Origin: Brevibacillus composti
GTDB taxonomy: Bacteria > Bacillota > Bacilli > Brevibacillales > Brevibacillaceae
Direction of reading: 5' to 3'
DNA: 64,000 nt
Assembly (NCBI RefSeq): GCF_016406105.1
Contig: NZ_CP066308.1
Coordinates: 3,149,501 to 3,213,500, forward strand
Positions 49,840 through 58,249 of this stretch are shown piece after piece. A model generated the notes under the pieces. The model did not search any database. It was not told the origin of the DNA and was given only the letters and a program-made list of their open reading frames with translations. The translations under genes were made by a program, and so were the position numbers. Positions within the stretch are counted from its first letter, which is position 1. The number at the start of each line of letters is the position of its first letter.

Positions 49840-50695
49840 GGGTCTTTTTCACTTCCGTCTGCAGTACGGCATTCATACTGCCTGTCTGGTACCCGAACAA
49901 GTCAAGTGTCACGTATTTAAAGCCGATCTCCCGAAGCGTCCGGTCGATGTTCTCCCGGTGCTGCAGCAAGAGCGGAAACTCCTCCGGACCAATCTCGATC
50001 CGGGCGATGGTCTCATGGTGACGCACCCGGACCTGGTGGAAACCGATGCTCATGAGATAGCCCTCTGCCCGGTCAATCTGATCGATCTTTTCCAAGGTAA
50101 TCTCGGAACCGTAGGGAACACGGGATGACAGGCAAGCGAAGGATGGCTTGTTCCAGGTGGAAAGTCCCATCTCTTTGGACAGCTGGCGGATCTCTTCCTT
50201 ATAAAAACCAGCCTCCTGCAGTGGACTGCGCACTCCGCGCTGTACAGCGGCCATCCGCCCCGGACGGTAATCGCCGAGGTCATCCATGTTGGCCCCGTCG
50301 CAAATCACCGCATTCCACTCATTTTGCGCGGCCAACTCGCCCAGATGCTCATACAAGCCGTCTTTGCAATAAAAACAGCGGTTCACCGGATTCGAGGCGA
50401 AGTTTGGATTGGACAGCTCACTTACTTCCGTCGTGACGAAGCGGGCGCCCAGTTGTTTGGCCAGTTGTTTGGCCGCTTCAAACTCCCGCGTCGGAAATGT
50501 TTCGGAGGCGGCTGTCACGGCAATCGCGGCATCCCCCAGCTCCTCCACGGCCCGGGCCAGCAGAAATGTGCTGTCCACCCCACCGGAAAAAGCGATCAGG
50601 GCGCTCCCCATCTCGCGCAGAATCGACCCCAGCTTTTCGTTTTTCTCTCGAAGAGACAGCTTTTGGGCAGCCTCCACCAACGCTTCTTTATTCAT
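49832..50695 (-). CDS. larE: LarE, ATP-dependent sacrificial sulfur transferase
   Basis: A 287-residue PP-loop protein that adenylates the carboxylates made by LarB and donates sulfur from its own cysteine to form the thio acids of the nickel-pincer cofactor. The PP-loop is IAFSGGVDSTFLLARAV near residue 35. Cys188 in KPSFACLSSRVPYG corresponds in position to the sacrificial cysteine of Lactobacillus LarE. A CxxC (NRCFYCKDG, 107-110) is also present; some LarE types use a three-cysteine cluster, and with Cys188 this could be such a form. Coupled to larB by overlap. Confidence 0.88.
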   Translation of the reverse strand: MNKEALVEAAQKLSLREKNEKLGSILREMGSALIAFSGGVDSTFLLARAVEELGDAAIAVTAASETFPTREFEAAKQLAKQLGARFVTTEVSELSNPNFASNPVNRCFYCKDGLYEHLGELAAQNEWNAVICDGANMDDLGDYRPGRMAAVQRGVRSPLQEAGFYKEEIRQLSKEMGLSTWNKPSFACLSSRVPYGSEITLEKIDQIDRAEGYLMSIGFHQVRVRHHETIARIEIGPEEFPLLLQHRENIDRTLREIGFKYVTLDLFGYQTGSMNAVLQTEVKKTHG

Positions 50696-50751
50696 CAGTC
50701 GCTCTCCTTTCCGTCCTACGATGTACCCGTGCGGCTGACAACAGGGAATAG

Positions 50752-50782
50752 GGAAAAGAGAGGCAAAAGCCCCTCTTTTTTC
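50752..50782. terminator. Terminator between zapA and larE
   Basis: AAAAGAGAGGC and GCCCCTCTTTT pair around AAAA (50754-50779), with T-runs on both sides. It lies 8 bases past the zapA stop and would end the pheST-zapA transcript. Confidence 0.8.
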
Positions 50783-50789
50783 ATTCTAT

Positions 50790-51056
50790 TTAGGATTCGT
50801 TCGCATCTTCCTGAAGCATCTTCAACAGCGCTTCGTACTCGGATCGCAACCGGAAGTATTCGTCTGCGATGTTCACTGCGGCAAGTACGGCGATCTTGGC
50901 TGTATCGAGGCGATGGTTGCCTTTTCCGATTTCATTCATTTTGTCATCGACGAATCCGGCCACCATGCGAATATGATTTACGCTTGCCTTTCCACTTAAA
51001 CGGTACTGCTGTCCGTATATGTCAACCGTCAACCGATTCTTCCCGTCACCCTGCAC
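50790..51056 (-). CDS. zapA: Cell division protein ZapA
   Basis: An 88-residue ZapA that bundles FtsZ filaments at the division site. NRLTVDIYGQQYRLSGKASV and VAGFVDDKMNEIGKGNHRLD with TAKIAVLAAVNIADEY are typical, followed by a coiled-coil C-terminus. The GTG at 51056 lies eight bases after AAGGAGG and gives the Bacillus length (85); an upstream TTG at 51074 lies on that site and is unlikely. It follows pheT, as in Bacillus, where rnhC lies between; rnhC is absent here. Confidence 0.9.
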   Translation of the reverse strand: MQGDGKNRLTVDIYGQQYRLSGKASVNHIRMVAGFVDDKMNEIGKGNHRLDTAKIAVLAAVNIADEYFRLRSEYEALLKMLQEDANES

Positions 51057-51161
51057 GAAGGCTTCCTCCTTCAAAACCTACTGTGAGACTTGCGTACCTG
51101 ATTCCGTACCAATCCATCCCAATTTAGGTTACTGAAAATGTCAGGTTTCGTCAAGTTCCGC

Positions 51162-53585
51162 CTACATCCGCAGTTCGGCTCCCGTCTCCTTTTTCAGCGC
51201 TTCCACGACAGCCTGCGTGAGCTGCTGAACTTCTTCATCCTGGAGGGTGCGCTCCTGGTGGCGGAACACGAGGGAGAAGGCCATGCTCTTCTTATCGGCA
51301 GCGATCCGCTCGCCCATGTAGACGTCAAACAGCGTGAGCGATTCCAACAGCTCGCCTGCCGTTTTCCGAATGACGGTTTCCAGTGCATCCGCCTGCACGT
51401 CGCGGCCTACTACGAGGGCCAAGTCGCGCGTCACAGCCGGGTGCTTCGGAAGCTGGCGGTAGTGGCCCACGGGAGCAGATGCCTTCTCCAACTCTTCGGC
51501 GTCGAACTGGAATACGTAGGTCTCCGCCAGATCATGCGCCTTTTCGGTAGCCGGGTGAATCTGTCCGAAATAGCCAAGGCGGCTCTCTCCTGCCCACACT
51601 TCTGCGGTACGTCCCGGATGCATGCCCGCCAGATCGGTTGCCGGGCGATACTGGGCACCCGTGATGCCGAGACGGGACAGGAGGGATTCCACCAGCCCTT
51701 TGACCAGATAGAAATCGACGGCTTGCGTCTGTCCCATCCAGTTGGTCCGGGTCCACTGACCAGTCAGCGCTCCCGCCAGATATAGCCGCTCTTCCGGAAG
51801 CTGCGTCAGCTTCTCTTCCGCAGTCAGGAAGACGCGTCCCAGCTCGAAAATGGCCACATTGTGGTTCTGTCTGTTGCGATTGTAGGAGAGCGTCGCCAGC
51901 AAGCTGGGAACCAGGCTGGTACGCAGCACGCTGTGCTCCTCGCTCATCGGCATCGCAAGCGAGATCGGCTTGGCCGCAAATCCGTGCAAGCCGGCCACTT
52001 CCTCCGCCTTTTCCGGATGGACCAGCGCGTAAGAGATCGCTTCGTTCAGTCCGGCTCCGATCAGATGCTGACGGATGGTGCGGCGCATTCTTTGTCCGTG
52101 CGTAAGCTGTCCCTGGGTCGTCACTCCCTCGGGCAGGGTGGTCGGGATCTCATCGTAGCCGTAGAGACGGGCGACTTCCTCGACCAGATCTTCCGGCAGC
52201 GTAATATCGCCGCGGCGGGTCGGCACAGTCACTGTCCACTGGTCGCCGTTTTGTTCGTACGGGAACTGCAGGCGGTCAAAGATCGGCGACACCTCTTCTG
52301 CCGCAAGCGAAGTGCCGAGATGCTGGTTGATCTTGCTCAGCGTCACCGATACGACGGCCGGTTGCGGCTCGCGGACCGCCGCATGGGCAATCCCTTTGGA
52401 GACGGTCGCTCCGGACAGCTGCTGGATCAGGTAGGCCGCGCGTTCGCCCGCCTCGACTACTCGTGCTTGATCGACGCCTTTTTCCCAGCGGGCGCAGCCT
52501 TCCGTGCGCAGGCCCAGCATGCGGGAGGTGCGGCGTACGGTCTGCGGCGTGAACCAGGCGGCTTCCAGGATGATTTCCTGCGTCTCTGGGGTAATCTCGG
52601 AGTTGGCTCCGCCCATCACCCCTGCGATCGCCAGCCCTTTTTGCCGATCGGCGATCAGCAGCGTGTCACTGTCCAGCACGCGCTCTTGATCATCCAGCGT
52701 GACCAGCGTCTCGCCTTCTTTGGCCAGACGGACCACGATCGAGCGGTCTTGCACCATGGCTGCGTCAAAAGCGTGCAACGGCTGTCCGTACTCGAGCATC
52801 ACGTAGTTGGTGACGTCTACGACATTGTTGATCGGGCGAACACCGGCGGCCATCAGGCGATTTTTCATCCACTGCGGAGAGCTGGCGATTTTGGCATTGA
52901 TAAAGTGACGTCCCGCATAGCGATAGCACTCGTCTTTCGCCTCGATCTCCACCTGGACCGGATTCTCTCCGCCGTTTTCCACGACGGCGATCTCCGGCTT
53001 GATCACTTCACGGCCGAGGATCGCGGCCACTTCGTAGGCCACGCCCAGGATGCTGAGACAGTCCGAACGGTTCGGCGTCAGACCCAGCTCCAGCACGTAG
53101 TCGTCCATGCCCAGATAGGATACTGCATCCATCCCCACTTCCGCATCCTCCGGCAGTACCATGATGCCTTCCTGCTGATCCTTCGCCAGCAGCTTGTCGT
53201 TCAATCCCAGCTCCTTGGCCGAGCAGATCATGCCCTGCGATTCTACGCCGCGCAGCTTGGAACGCTTGATATGGAGATCGCCCGGCAGCTTGGCTCCGAC
53301 GAGGGCGACCGGCACTTTTTGTCCCGCTGCCACGTTGGCGGCTCCGCAGACGATTTGCAGGTCCTCTCCCTGTCCGGCGTCCACGATGCAGACATTCAGC
53401 CGGTCGGCATCCGGATGCTTGCTCTTTTCCTTTACATAGCCGATGACGACATTGGAGACACCTGTGTTGCGCGATTCGACGGCGTCTACCTCAATCCCGC
53501 TGCGAGTCAGCTTCTCGGCCAGCTCGAAAGGGGTGATATCATGCAAATCCACGTACTCTGACAACCATTGATACGATACCTTCAT
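51162..53585 (-). CDS. pheT: Phenylalanine-tRNA ligase beta subunit
   Basis: An 807-residue PheRS beta chain. In order: an N-terminal tRNA-binding EMAP-like domain (CIVDAGQGEDLQIVCGAANV, VPVALVGAKLPGD), B1/B3-B4 editing region (LGLTPNRSDCLSILGVAYEV, MLEYGQPLHAFDAAMV), B5 DNA-binding-like domain (WTVTVPTRRGDITLPEDLVE), catalytic-like domain, and the C-terminal FDX-ACB anticodon domain (LPKHPAVTRDLALVVGRDVQ). Length matches Bacillus PheT (804). It begins 20 bases after pheS. Confidence 0.97.
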   Translation of the reverse strand: MKVSYQWLSEYVDLHDITPFELAEKLTRSGIEVDAVESRNTGVSNVVIGYVKEKSKHPDADRLNVCIVDAGQGEDLQIVCGAANVAAGQKVPVALVGAKLPGDLHIKRSKLRGVESQGMICSAKELGLNDKLLAKDQQEGIMVLPEDAEVGMDAVSYLGMDDYVLELGLTPNRSDCLSILGVAYEVAAILGREVIKPEIAVVENGGENPVQVEIEAKDECYRYAGRHFINAKIASSPQWMKNRLMAAGVRPINNVVDVTNYVMLEYGQPLHAFDAAMVQDRSIVVRLAKEGETLVTLDDQERVLDSDTLLIADRQKGLAIAGVMGGANSEITPETQEIILEAAWFTPQTVRRTSRMLGLRTEGCARWEKGVDQARVVEAGERAAYLIQQLSGATVSKGIAHAAVREPQPAVVSVTLSKINQHLGTSLAAEEVSPIFDRLQFPYEQNGDQWTVTVPTRRGDITLPEDLVEEVARLYGYDEIPTTLPEGVTTQGQLTHGQRMRRTIRQHLIGAGLNEAISYALVHPEKAEEVAGLHGFAAKPISLAMPMSEEHSVLRTSLVPSLLATLSYNRNRQNHNVAIFELGRVFLTAEEKLTQLPEERLYLAGALTGQWTRTNWMGQTQAVDFYLVKGLVESLLSRLGITGAQYRPATDLAGMHPGRTAEVWAGESRLGYFGQIHPATEKAHDLAETYVFQFDAEELEKASAPVGHYRQLPKHPAVTRDLALVVGRDVQADALETVIRKTAGELLESLTLFDVYMGERIAADKKSMAFSLVFRHQERTLQDEEVQQLTQAVVEALKKETGAELRM

Positions 53586-53605
53586 CTCTGTTTCGACTCT
53601 CCTTT

Positions 53606-54640
53606 CTAGGATCGGTTAAATTGCTGCAAGAAACGCACGTCATTCGTATAGAAGTGGCGAATATCCTCTACGCCGTATTTCAGCATCGCAATCCGTTCGA
53701 CACCCATGCCAAAAGCGAAGCCGCTGACCTCTTGCGGGTCATACCCGGCCATCTGCAGCACGCGCGGGTGAACCATGCCGGACCCGAGAATCTCGATCCA
53801 GCCCGTCTGCTTGCAGACCCGGCAGCCGTCGCCGCCGCATTTGAAGCACTGCAAATCCACCTCTGCACTCGGCTCCGTAAACGGGAAGAAGCTGGGACGC
53901 AGGCGCACCTGCTGATTGGCTCCGAACATCTGGCGGGCAAAGGTGAGCAGCGTTCCCTTCAGATCGCTCATGCGGATGCCTTTGCCTACGACGAGACCTT
54001 CGATCTGGGTAAATTGATGGGAGTGGGTCGCATCGTCATCATCGCGGCGGTACACTTTCCCCGGGCAGATGATTTTGACGGGCGTCTTCCCTTCTTTTTT
54101 CAGCATCGTGCGGGCCTGCACCGGAGAGGTATGTGTCCGCATCAAAATTTCGTCCGTGATGTAGAACGAGTCTTGCATGTCGCGAGCGGGATGGTCTTTT
54201 GGCAGATTGAGCATTTCGAAGTTGAAATGATCCAGCTCCACTTCGGGTCCTTCGGCGATTTCAAAGCCGAGTCCGATGAAAATATCCTCGATCTCCTCAA
54301 TGATGCGGGAGAGTGGGTGCATGGTGCCGGCCGGAACCGGACGTCCCGGCAGCGTCACGTCGATGGACTGGGAGGAGAGCTTGGCCCGCAGAGCCGCTTC
54401 GTCCAAAGCTGCCTGCTTCTGTTCGAATGCCTCTTCGAGCGCGCCGCGAACCTCGTTGACCAATTGGCCGACGACCGGTCTTTCCTCTGGGCTGAGACTG
54501 CCCATGCCGCGCAGAAGCTCAGTCAACTCCCCTTTTTTCCCCAGATATTTGACGCGCAGCTCTTGCAGCTGCGCCGCATCCGCGACCTGGCCGATCTGAG
54601 CCAAGGCGGAATCTTTCATTTCCTGTAACCGCGTTTGCAC
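53606..54640 (-). CDS. pheS: Phenylalanine-tRNA ligase alpha subunit
   Basis: A 344-residue class II aminoacyl-tRNA synthetase catalytic chain; with PheT forms the alpha2-beta2 enzyme charging tRNA-Phe. The N-terminal coiled coil (residues 1-85) binds tRNA. Class II motif 2 reads [20 protein letters not shown] and motif 3 [20 protein letters not shown]. Typical [17 protein letters not shown] is present. The start is GTG at 54640 with an AAAGGAG site. A T-box leader with Phe specifier precedes it. Confidence 0.97.
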   Translation of the reverse strand: MQTRLQEMKDSALAQIGQVADAAQLQELRVKYLGKKGELTELLRGMGSLSPEERPVVGQLVNEVRGALEEAFEQKQAALDEAALRAKLSSQSIDVTLPGRPVPAGTMHPLSRIIEEIEDIFIGLGFEIAEGPEVELDHFNFEMLNLPKDHPARDMQDSFYITDEILMRTHTSPVQARTMLKKEGKTPVKIICPGKVYRRDDDDATHSHQFTQIEGLVVGKGIRMSDLKGTLLTFARQMFGANQQVRLRPSFFPFTEPSAEVDLQCFKCGGDGCRVCKQTGWIEILGSGMVHPRVLQMAGYDPQEVSGFAFGMGVERIAMLKYGVEDIRHFYTNDVRFLQQFNRS

Positions 54641-54680
54641 GTTACGATCGCTCCTTTACACCTGTTTTTGTGGAAAAAAT

Positions 54681-54949
54681 AAAAAACCCGCCCCAAAAAG
54701 GGACGAGTCCTTGCTCGCGGTACCACCCTTGTTAAGCACAGCCATCCGGCTATGCCTCACTCGATCATGATAACGGGTTGCCCCGGTTCCCCCTACTTTG
54801 TTCCTATATCGAACCGTTCAGGGTACAGCTCCAGAGTGAATTCGGCAGGTAATTTGCGGGATGCTTTCAGTCTTCGGCATCTCCTCCCTGTCAATCGGTA
54901 GGTCCTGCGTACTAGTCTCTGTCATCGCTTTGCGTTATAATGAAGTTGT
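54681..54949 (-). promoter_or_regulatory. T-box leader of pheST (phenylalanine specific)
   Basis: Minus-strand leader with the T-box core GGGTGGTACCGCG (54716-54728) followed by GAGCAAGG. A terminator stem follows (CTCGTCCC with GGGGCGGG, 54687-54707, then six T). The specifier codon TTC for Phe is read at 54838-54840 within GAATTCAC. Uncharged tRNA-Phe would favour the antiterminator and raise pheST expression. Confidence 0.93.
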
Positions 54950-54955
54950 AGGAAA

Positions 54956-54984
54956 ATTATAGCGCAACCAGAGATAACTTTCAA
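54956..54984 (-). promoter_or_regulatory. Sigma-A promoter of the pheST leader
   Basis: TTGAAA (54979-54984), 17 bases and a perfect TATAAT (54956-54961) on the minus strand; start predicted near 54949. A second TATAAC lies downstream. Confidence 0.8.
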
Positions 54985-55053
54985 TTCTACAAATGTTGTA
55001 TATGGTTCGGATTCTCTCCTACGAAATACCCTCCGCGGAAGGGGACTTCTGAC

Positions 55054-55782
55054 ATGATCGAACAGGTTGCAGCACTCTATGACAAGAAGTTCAATTGTCC
55101 CTATTGTGAAAACAGCTTCGCCAGCAAACGAGTTCGCAGCGGCTCGCTTTCGATGATCAAGCGTGACAGCGACTTTTGCACGTACTTCAAGGAGCAGTCA
55201 ATCAATCCGATTCTCTATACGGTCAACGTATGCCCGTCCTGCGGCTTTGCCTTTACCGAACTGTTTACGGAGCGGTTGAATCCGGCGCAGAAGCGGCTGG
55301 TCGGCGAGCGTATCGCGGCCAAATGGACCCCGAAGGAGCTCGGCGGAAATCGCAGCTTGTCGATGGCGGCTGCCGCCTATAAACTGGCGATTTACGCGGC
55401 CGAGCTGACGGATCAGGTGCATTCCGTCAAGGCAGGTCTCTATCTTCGCCTGGCTTGGCTCTATCGGTTCACTGAAAATGCGAGCGAGGAAAAGCGCTTT
55501 CTCCAGATTGCCGTGAATGAGTACGAGCAATCCTATATTCATTCCGACTACACCCGCGGCGACAAGGAAATGTCGGAGGTGCGTGTCCTCTACCTTATCG
55601 GTGAACTGATGCGGCGGATTGAGCAGTATGACAAAGCGATCCAGTATTTCTCCCGTACGCTCGAATTCCGCAACCGCACCGTTGAAACCGGCATCTTGCA
55701 AATGGCCCAGGATCAATGGGCACAAGCCCGCGAGGATTATAAAGAGCAACAAAAAGGGCTGCCTTCGGCAAAGATCAGCTGA
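55054..55782 (+). CDS. DUF2225 protein with zinc-binding cysteines and TPR-like helices
   Basis: A 242-residue protein of the DUF2225 family, common in Bacillales with unknown function. The N-terminus has CPYC (FNCPYCENSFASKRVRSG) and a second CPSCG pair (TVNVCPSCGFAFTELF), suited to binding zinc. The C-terminal two thirds form TPR-like helical pairs (GLYLRLAWLYRFTENASEEK, LYLIGELMRRIEQYDKAIQY, FSRTLEFRN). Soluble, with no signal peptide. The ATG has a GAAGGGGA-type site. Divergent from pheS. Confidence 0.82.
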   Translation: MIEQVAALYDKKFNCPYCENSFASKRVRSGSLSMIKRDSDFCTYFKEQSINPILYTVNVCPSCGFAFTELFTERLNPAQKRLVGERIAAKWTPKELGGNRSLSMAAAAYKLAIYAAELTDQVHSVKAGLYLRLAWLYRFTENASEEKRFLQIAVNEYEQSYIHSDYTRGDKEMSEVRVLYLIGELMRRIEQYDKAIQYFSRTLEFRNRTVETGILQMAQDQWAQAREDYKEQQKGLPSAKIS

Positions 55783-55841
55783 GTGCGCTGATGCCCCCTT
55801 TTGCCAGCTAACTCTATAAAATACTGTCGAAACTCCATTAA

Positions 55842-56189
55842 CACAGCATAACCCGCTGCGCAGTGAATCATACCGGGTGGCACGCTCCTCATGCGGAAAA
55901 CGATCTAAGGGTTGGCGGGAGTTTTCTGACGAGAATGGAAGCGAAGGACGGCAGCTTTGGATTTGATTTTGGCGGAGTTTATGATGAAGTGAGAACAAAC
56001 GAGCTAATTTCCTACACGATGGGGGATGGAAGAAAGGTCTCGATCTCTTTTAACAGTCAAGAAAACGATACGAAGATCATCGAGACGTTTGAAGCGGAAA
56101 GCTCCCATTCCATTGAAATGCAAGAAGCAGGCTGGCAAGCGATTTTAAACAATTTCAAAAAGTATTGTGAAGCTGTCGACGAGAACTAG
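55842..56189 (+). pseudogene. 5'-truncated AHSA1/START-domain gene
   Basis: From 55863 the frame reads WHAPHAENDLRVGGSFLTRM, DGSFGFDFGGVYDEV, FEAESSHSIEMQEAGWQAIL, a close match to the AHSA1 (SRPBCC) family in Bacilli. Full proteins are about 140-150 residues, with about 35 more at the N-terminus. In frame upstream, HSITRCAVNHTG still resembles the family (EHITxW) but a TAA stop at 55839-55841 ends it, and no ribosome site or ATG exists. A GTG at 55863 could start a 108-residue product, but it would lack the first strand and helices of the fold. Confidence 0.7.
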
Positions 56190-56244
56190 GGTATACGTTA
56201 TCGACAAAGCCAGTTGACGAGCCGCAGACATTTAATCATTACAG

Positions 56245-56286
56245 TAAAAAAAGCACCTCCACTCGAATGAGTTGGTCAGGTGCTTT
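56245..56286 (-). terminator. Rho-independent terminator after the SpoU methyltransferase gene
   Basis: AAGCACCT (56251-56258) pairs with AGGTGCTT (56278-56285), with an inner CCACTC/GAGTTGG stem, and seven T follow on the minus strand. Confidence 0.85.
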
Positions 56287-56310
56287 CGCTGTTTGAGGAT
56301 GTTGTTTCGT

Positions 56311-57135
56311 TTATTTTTTACTAGTCTTCCTGCTGCGCTGCGCCTCGTACACCAGTATTCCGGCGGCAACGGCCGCATTGAGCGATTCTGCCCGGCCATA
56401 TAAAGGAATATGCACATACCCGTCGGCCAGCCGGGCCACCTCTTCGGATACGCCCCGCCCTTCATTGCCGATGACGATCGCCAATTTGCCCCCGTAGTCA
56501 GCTTCGTAATAAGCGAAGCTGTTTTCTTTTAGCGAAGAGACGAGGACGCGGGCTTGCTCGCGGCTCTGCAGCTCCTCGATCAGTTCGGGAAGCGGATGCA
56601 CAAAGACAGGCAGGCGAAAGAGCGCGCCCATCGTCGCCCGGATCACCTTGCCGTTATACAGATCGACGCTGCCCTCGCCGAGGATGACCGCGTCTACCCC
56701 TGCCGCCTCCGCTGTGCGCAGGATCGTTCCCAGATTGCCCGGGTCCTGAATTTCGTCGACCAGCAGCAGCAAGTAATCACGCTCTGCTGCGCTTTTCATC
56801 CATTCGGTCCAATTTCCCTGATTTCTTTTTACCTCAGCCACAATCCCTTGCGGCGATCGGGTCTCCGTCAGCTTGCCGAGGACCGCAGGCGATACCGCTA
56901 CGATATGCAATTCCCCGCTCCGCTTCTCAATCGCTCTCTGGCAGGCCGGGTCGATCTCCCTCTGCTCGTCGTAGAGTACGGTCAGCACCTCGGCACCGCT
57001 GTTCAGCGCTTCCTCGACGAGATGGGCCCCTTCCACCAAAAAGCGGTCTTGCTCCTCCCGCCCCTTTCGCTCCAGCAGTTGGTGCAGCCGTTTGACCAGC
57101 GGGTTTTGCAGCGATGTAATCAATTCATGGCGCAT
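56311..57135 (-). CDS. ysgA: TrmH/SpoU-family RNA 2'-O-methyltransferase
   Basis: A 274-residue SPOUT methyltransferase methylating a ribose 2'-hydroxyl in rRNA or tRNA. The N-terminal substrate-binding domain begins HELITSLQNPLVKRLHQLLE and KGREEQDRFLVEGAHLVEEA. SPOUT motifs are LLVDEIQDPGNLGTILRTAE (motif 1 with the catalytic Asn-Arg region), LAIVIGNEGRGVSEEVARLA (motif 2) and VHIPLYGRAESLNAAVAAGI (motif 3, knot). It corresponds in position to Bacillus ysgA, between sspI and pheS. The target nucleotide is unknown. Confidence 0.9.
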   Translation of the reverse strand: MRHELITSLQNPLVKRLHQLLERKGREEQDRFLVEGAHLVEEALNSGAEVLTVLYDEQREIDPACQRAIEKRSGELHIVAVSPAVLGKLTETRSPQGIVAEVKRNQGNWTEWMKSAAERDYLLLLVDEIQDPGNLGTILRTAEAAGVDAVILGEGSVDLYNGKVIRATMGALFRLPVFVHPLPELIEELQSREQARVLVSSLKENSFAYYEADYGGKLAIVIGNEGRGVSEEVARLADGYVHIPLYGRAESLNAAVAAGILVYEAQRSRKTSKK

Positions 57136-57138
57136 GGC

Positions 57139-57792
57139 TTAGTCCTGCTCCTCAAAGGTTTTTAAATGCCTGTTGTTTCCAATGACGACCAGCACGTCGC
57201 CTTCCCGGATCACTTCGTCCGGGCTGGGAGCGATGTTAAACTTGTCTCCGCTCTTGATCGCGATGACGTTGACCTCATAGCGGGCCCGCAGATCGAGCTG
57301 CCTTAAGTTTTTCCCGATCATGTTGGAGGACGCCACCACCTCTGCCACACTGTAGTCCTCCGCCAGCTCGATGAAATCCAGCACATTAGCCGAAATCAGG
57401 TTGTGGGCGACACGCACCCCCATATCGCGCTCGGGGAAAACCACCCTGTCGGCCCCCACCTTGTACAGCACCTGACCATGCCTTTCGTTTTGGGCCTTGG
57501 CTACGATCTTCTTTACCCCCATCTCCTTCAGGATGAGGACGGTTAAAATACTGGCCTGAATATCAGCGCCAATCGCGACGACCACGACGTCAAAGTTGCG
57601 GATGCCGATTTCCCGCAGCGCCCGTTCATCCGTCGTATCGGCGGCGACGGCATGGGTCACATATTGAATATTTTCATTGATGCGCTCTTCATTTTCGTCG
57701 ATGCCCATCACTTCAAAATCCATCTCATACAAGGTTCGCGCGACGCTTGAACCAAACCTGCCCATGCCGATGATGGCAAACTGCTTGGACAT
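57139..57792 (-). CDS. KtrA/TrkA-type potassium channel gating subunit (RCK)
   Basis: A 217-residue cytoplasmic regulator of potassium uptake. An RCK_N Rossmann domain opens with FAIIGMGRFGSSVARTLYEM and DFEVMGIDENEERI, where the GxGxxG binds ATP/ADP or NAD; RCK_C follows (residues 135-217: LDLRARYEVNVIAIKSGDKF, REGDVLVVIGNNRHL). These gate KtrB/KtrD channels, also through cyclic di-AMP in the RCK_C part. No channel gene is adjacent, so it resembles the orphan KtrC of Bacillus. The ATG at 57792 follows AAGGAG; GTG at 57801 lies on that site. It abuts the SpoU gene. Confidence 0.88.
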   Translation of the reverse strand: MSKQFAIIGMGRFGSSVARTLYEMDFEVMGIDENEERINENIQYVTHAVAADTTDERALREIGIRNFDVVVVAIGADIQASILTVLILKEMGVKKIVAKAQNERHGQVLYKVGADRVVFPERDMGVRVAHNLISANVLDFIELAEDYSVAEVVASSNMIGKNLRQLDLRARYEVNVIAIKSGDKFNIAPSPDEVIREGDVLVVIGNNRHLKTFEEQD

Positions 57793-57885
57793 TCTTTCCA
57801 CTCCTTCTTTTTGGGGGACTGCTAGACGTTTTGAATACCAAGCATTATATCACATCGGTTCGGCTGGCTACAAAAGAAGGGTATG

Positions 57886-57915
57886 AGCCGTCAGGCAACG
57901 GCAAATACTAGTGGT
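57886..57915 (+). promoter_or_regulatory. Possible sigma-G-type promoter of sspI
   Basis: GTATG near 57888 and AATACTA near 57905, about 18 bases apart, resemble the forespore sigma-G consensus (GHATR and CATNHTA) with one mismatch in the -10. About 40 bases before the sspI start. Confidence 0.35.
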
Positions 57916-57950
57916 GCAACCCATCAGGAAAAAGGGGGTGTCCGTCCGTC

Positions 57951-58187
57951 ATGAATATTGCAGCTTTGAACCTCCGCCAGGCCATTATGTACAAAATGCA
58001 GGGCTCCGATGCCGGTGATGTGGAAAGCACGATCAGTGACGCTATTTCCAGCGGTCAGGAAAAGACCCTGCCGGGGCTGGGCGTTTTATTTGAAGTGCTT
58101 TGGCAAAACAGCGATGCCTCCAGCCGTCAGGAGATGGTGCAGACTATCGCGGCGCATCTGCCCGCTCAGGCTGAACGTCCCTTGTAA
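57951..58187 (+). CDS. sspI: Small acid-soluble spore protein I
   Basis: A 78-residue minor SASP of the SspI family, made in the forespore. The core ALNLRQAIMYKMQGSDAGDV then KTLPGLGVLFEVLWQ matches Bacillus SspI (LNLRHAV... MLPGLGVLFEVIWQ). It is in the same neighbourhood as in Bacillus, near ysgA and pheS. The ATG follows AAAAAGGGGG. Expected control is by sigma-G; a possible promoter is listed. Confidence 0.88.
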   Translation: MNIAALNLRQAIMYKMQGSDAGDVESTISDAISSGQEKTLPGLGVLFEVLWQNSDASSRQEMVQTIAAHLPAQAERPL

Positions 58188-58193
58188 AAAGCG

Positions 58194-58243
58194 TCTCGAA
58201 AGGGAGCGACCTCTGGTTTTTGACCTCAGGTCCCTCCCTTTCT
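58194..58243. terminator. Bidirectional terminator between sspI and gerAC
   Basis: GAAAGGGA...CGACCT pairs with AGGTCC...TCCCTTTC (58197-58241) around a CTGG-TTTTTGACCTC loop. It lies between the two convergent stop codons; T-richness on the plus side is moderate. Confidence 0.7.
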
Positions 58244-58249
58244 TCGTTT

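Noticed and set aside
51861..53561. 566-codon open frame on the plus strand
   Set aside because: Antisense shadow of pheT.
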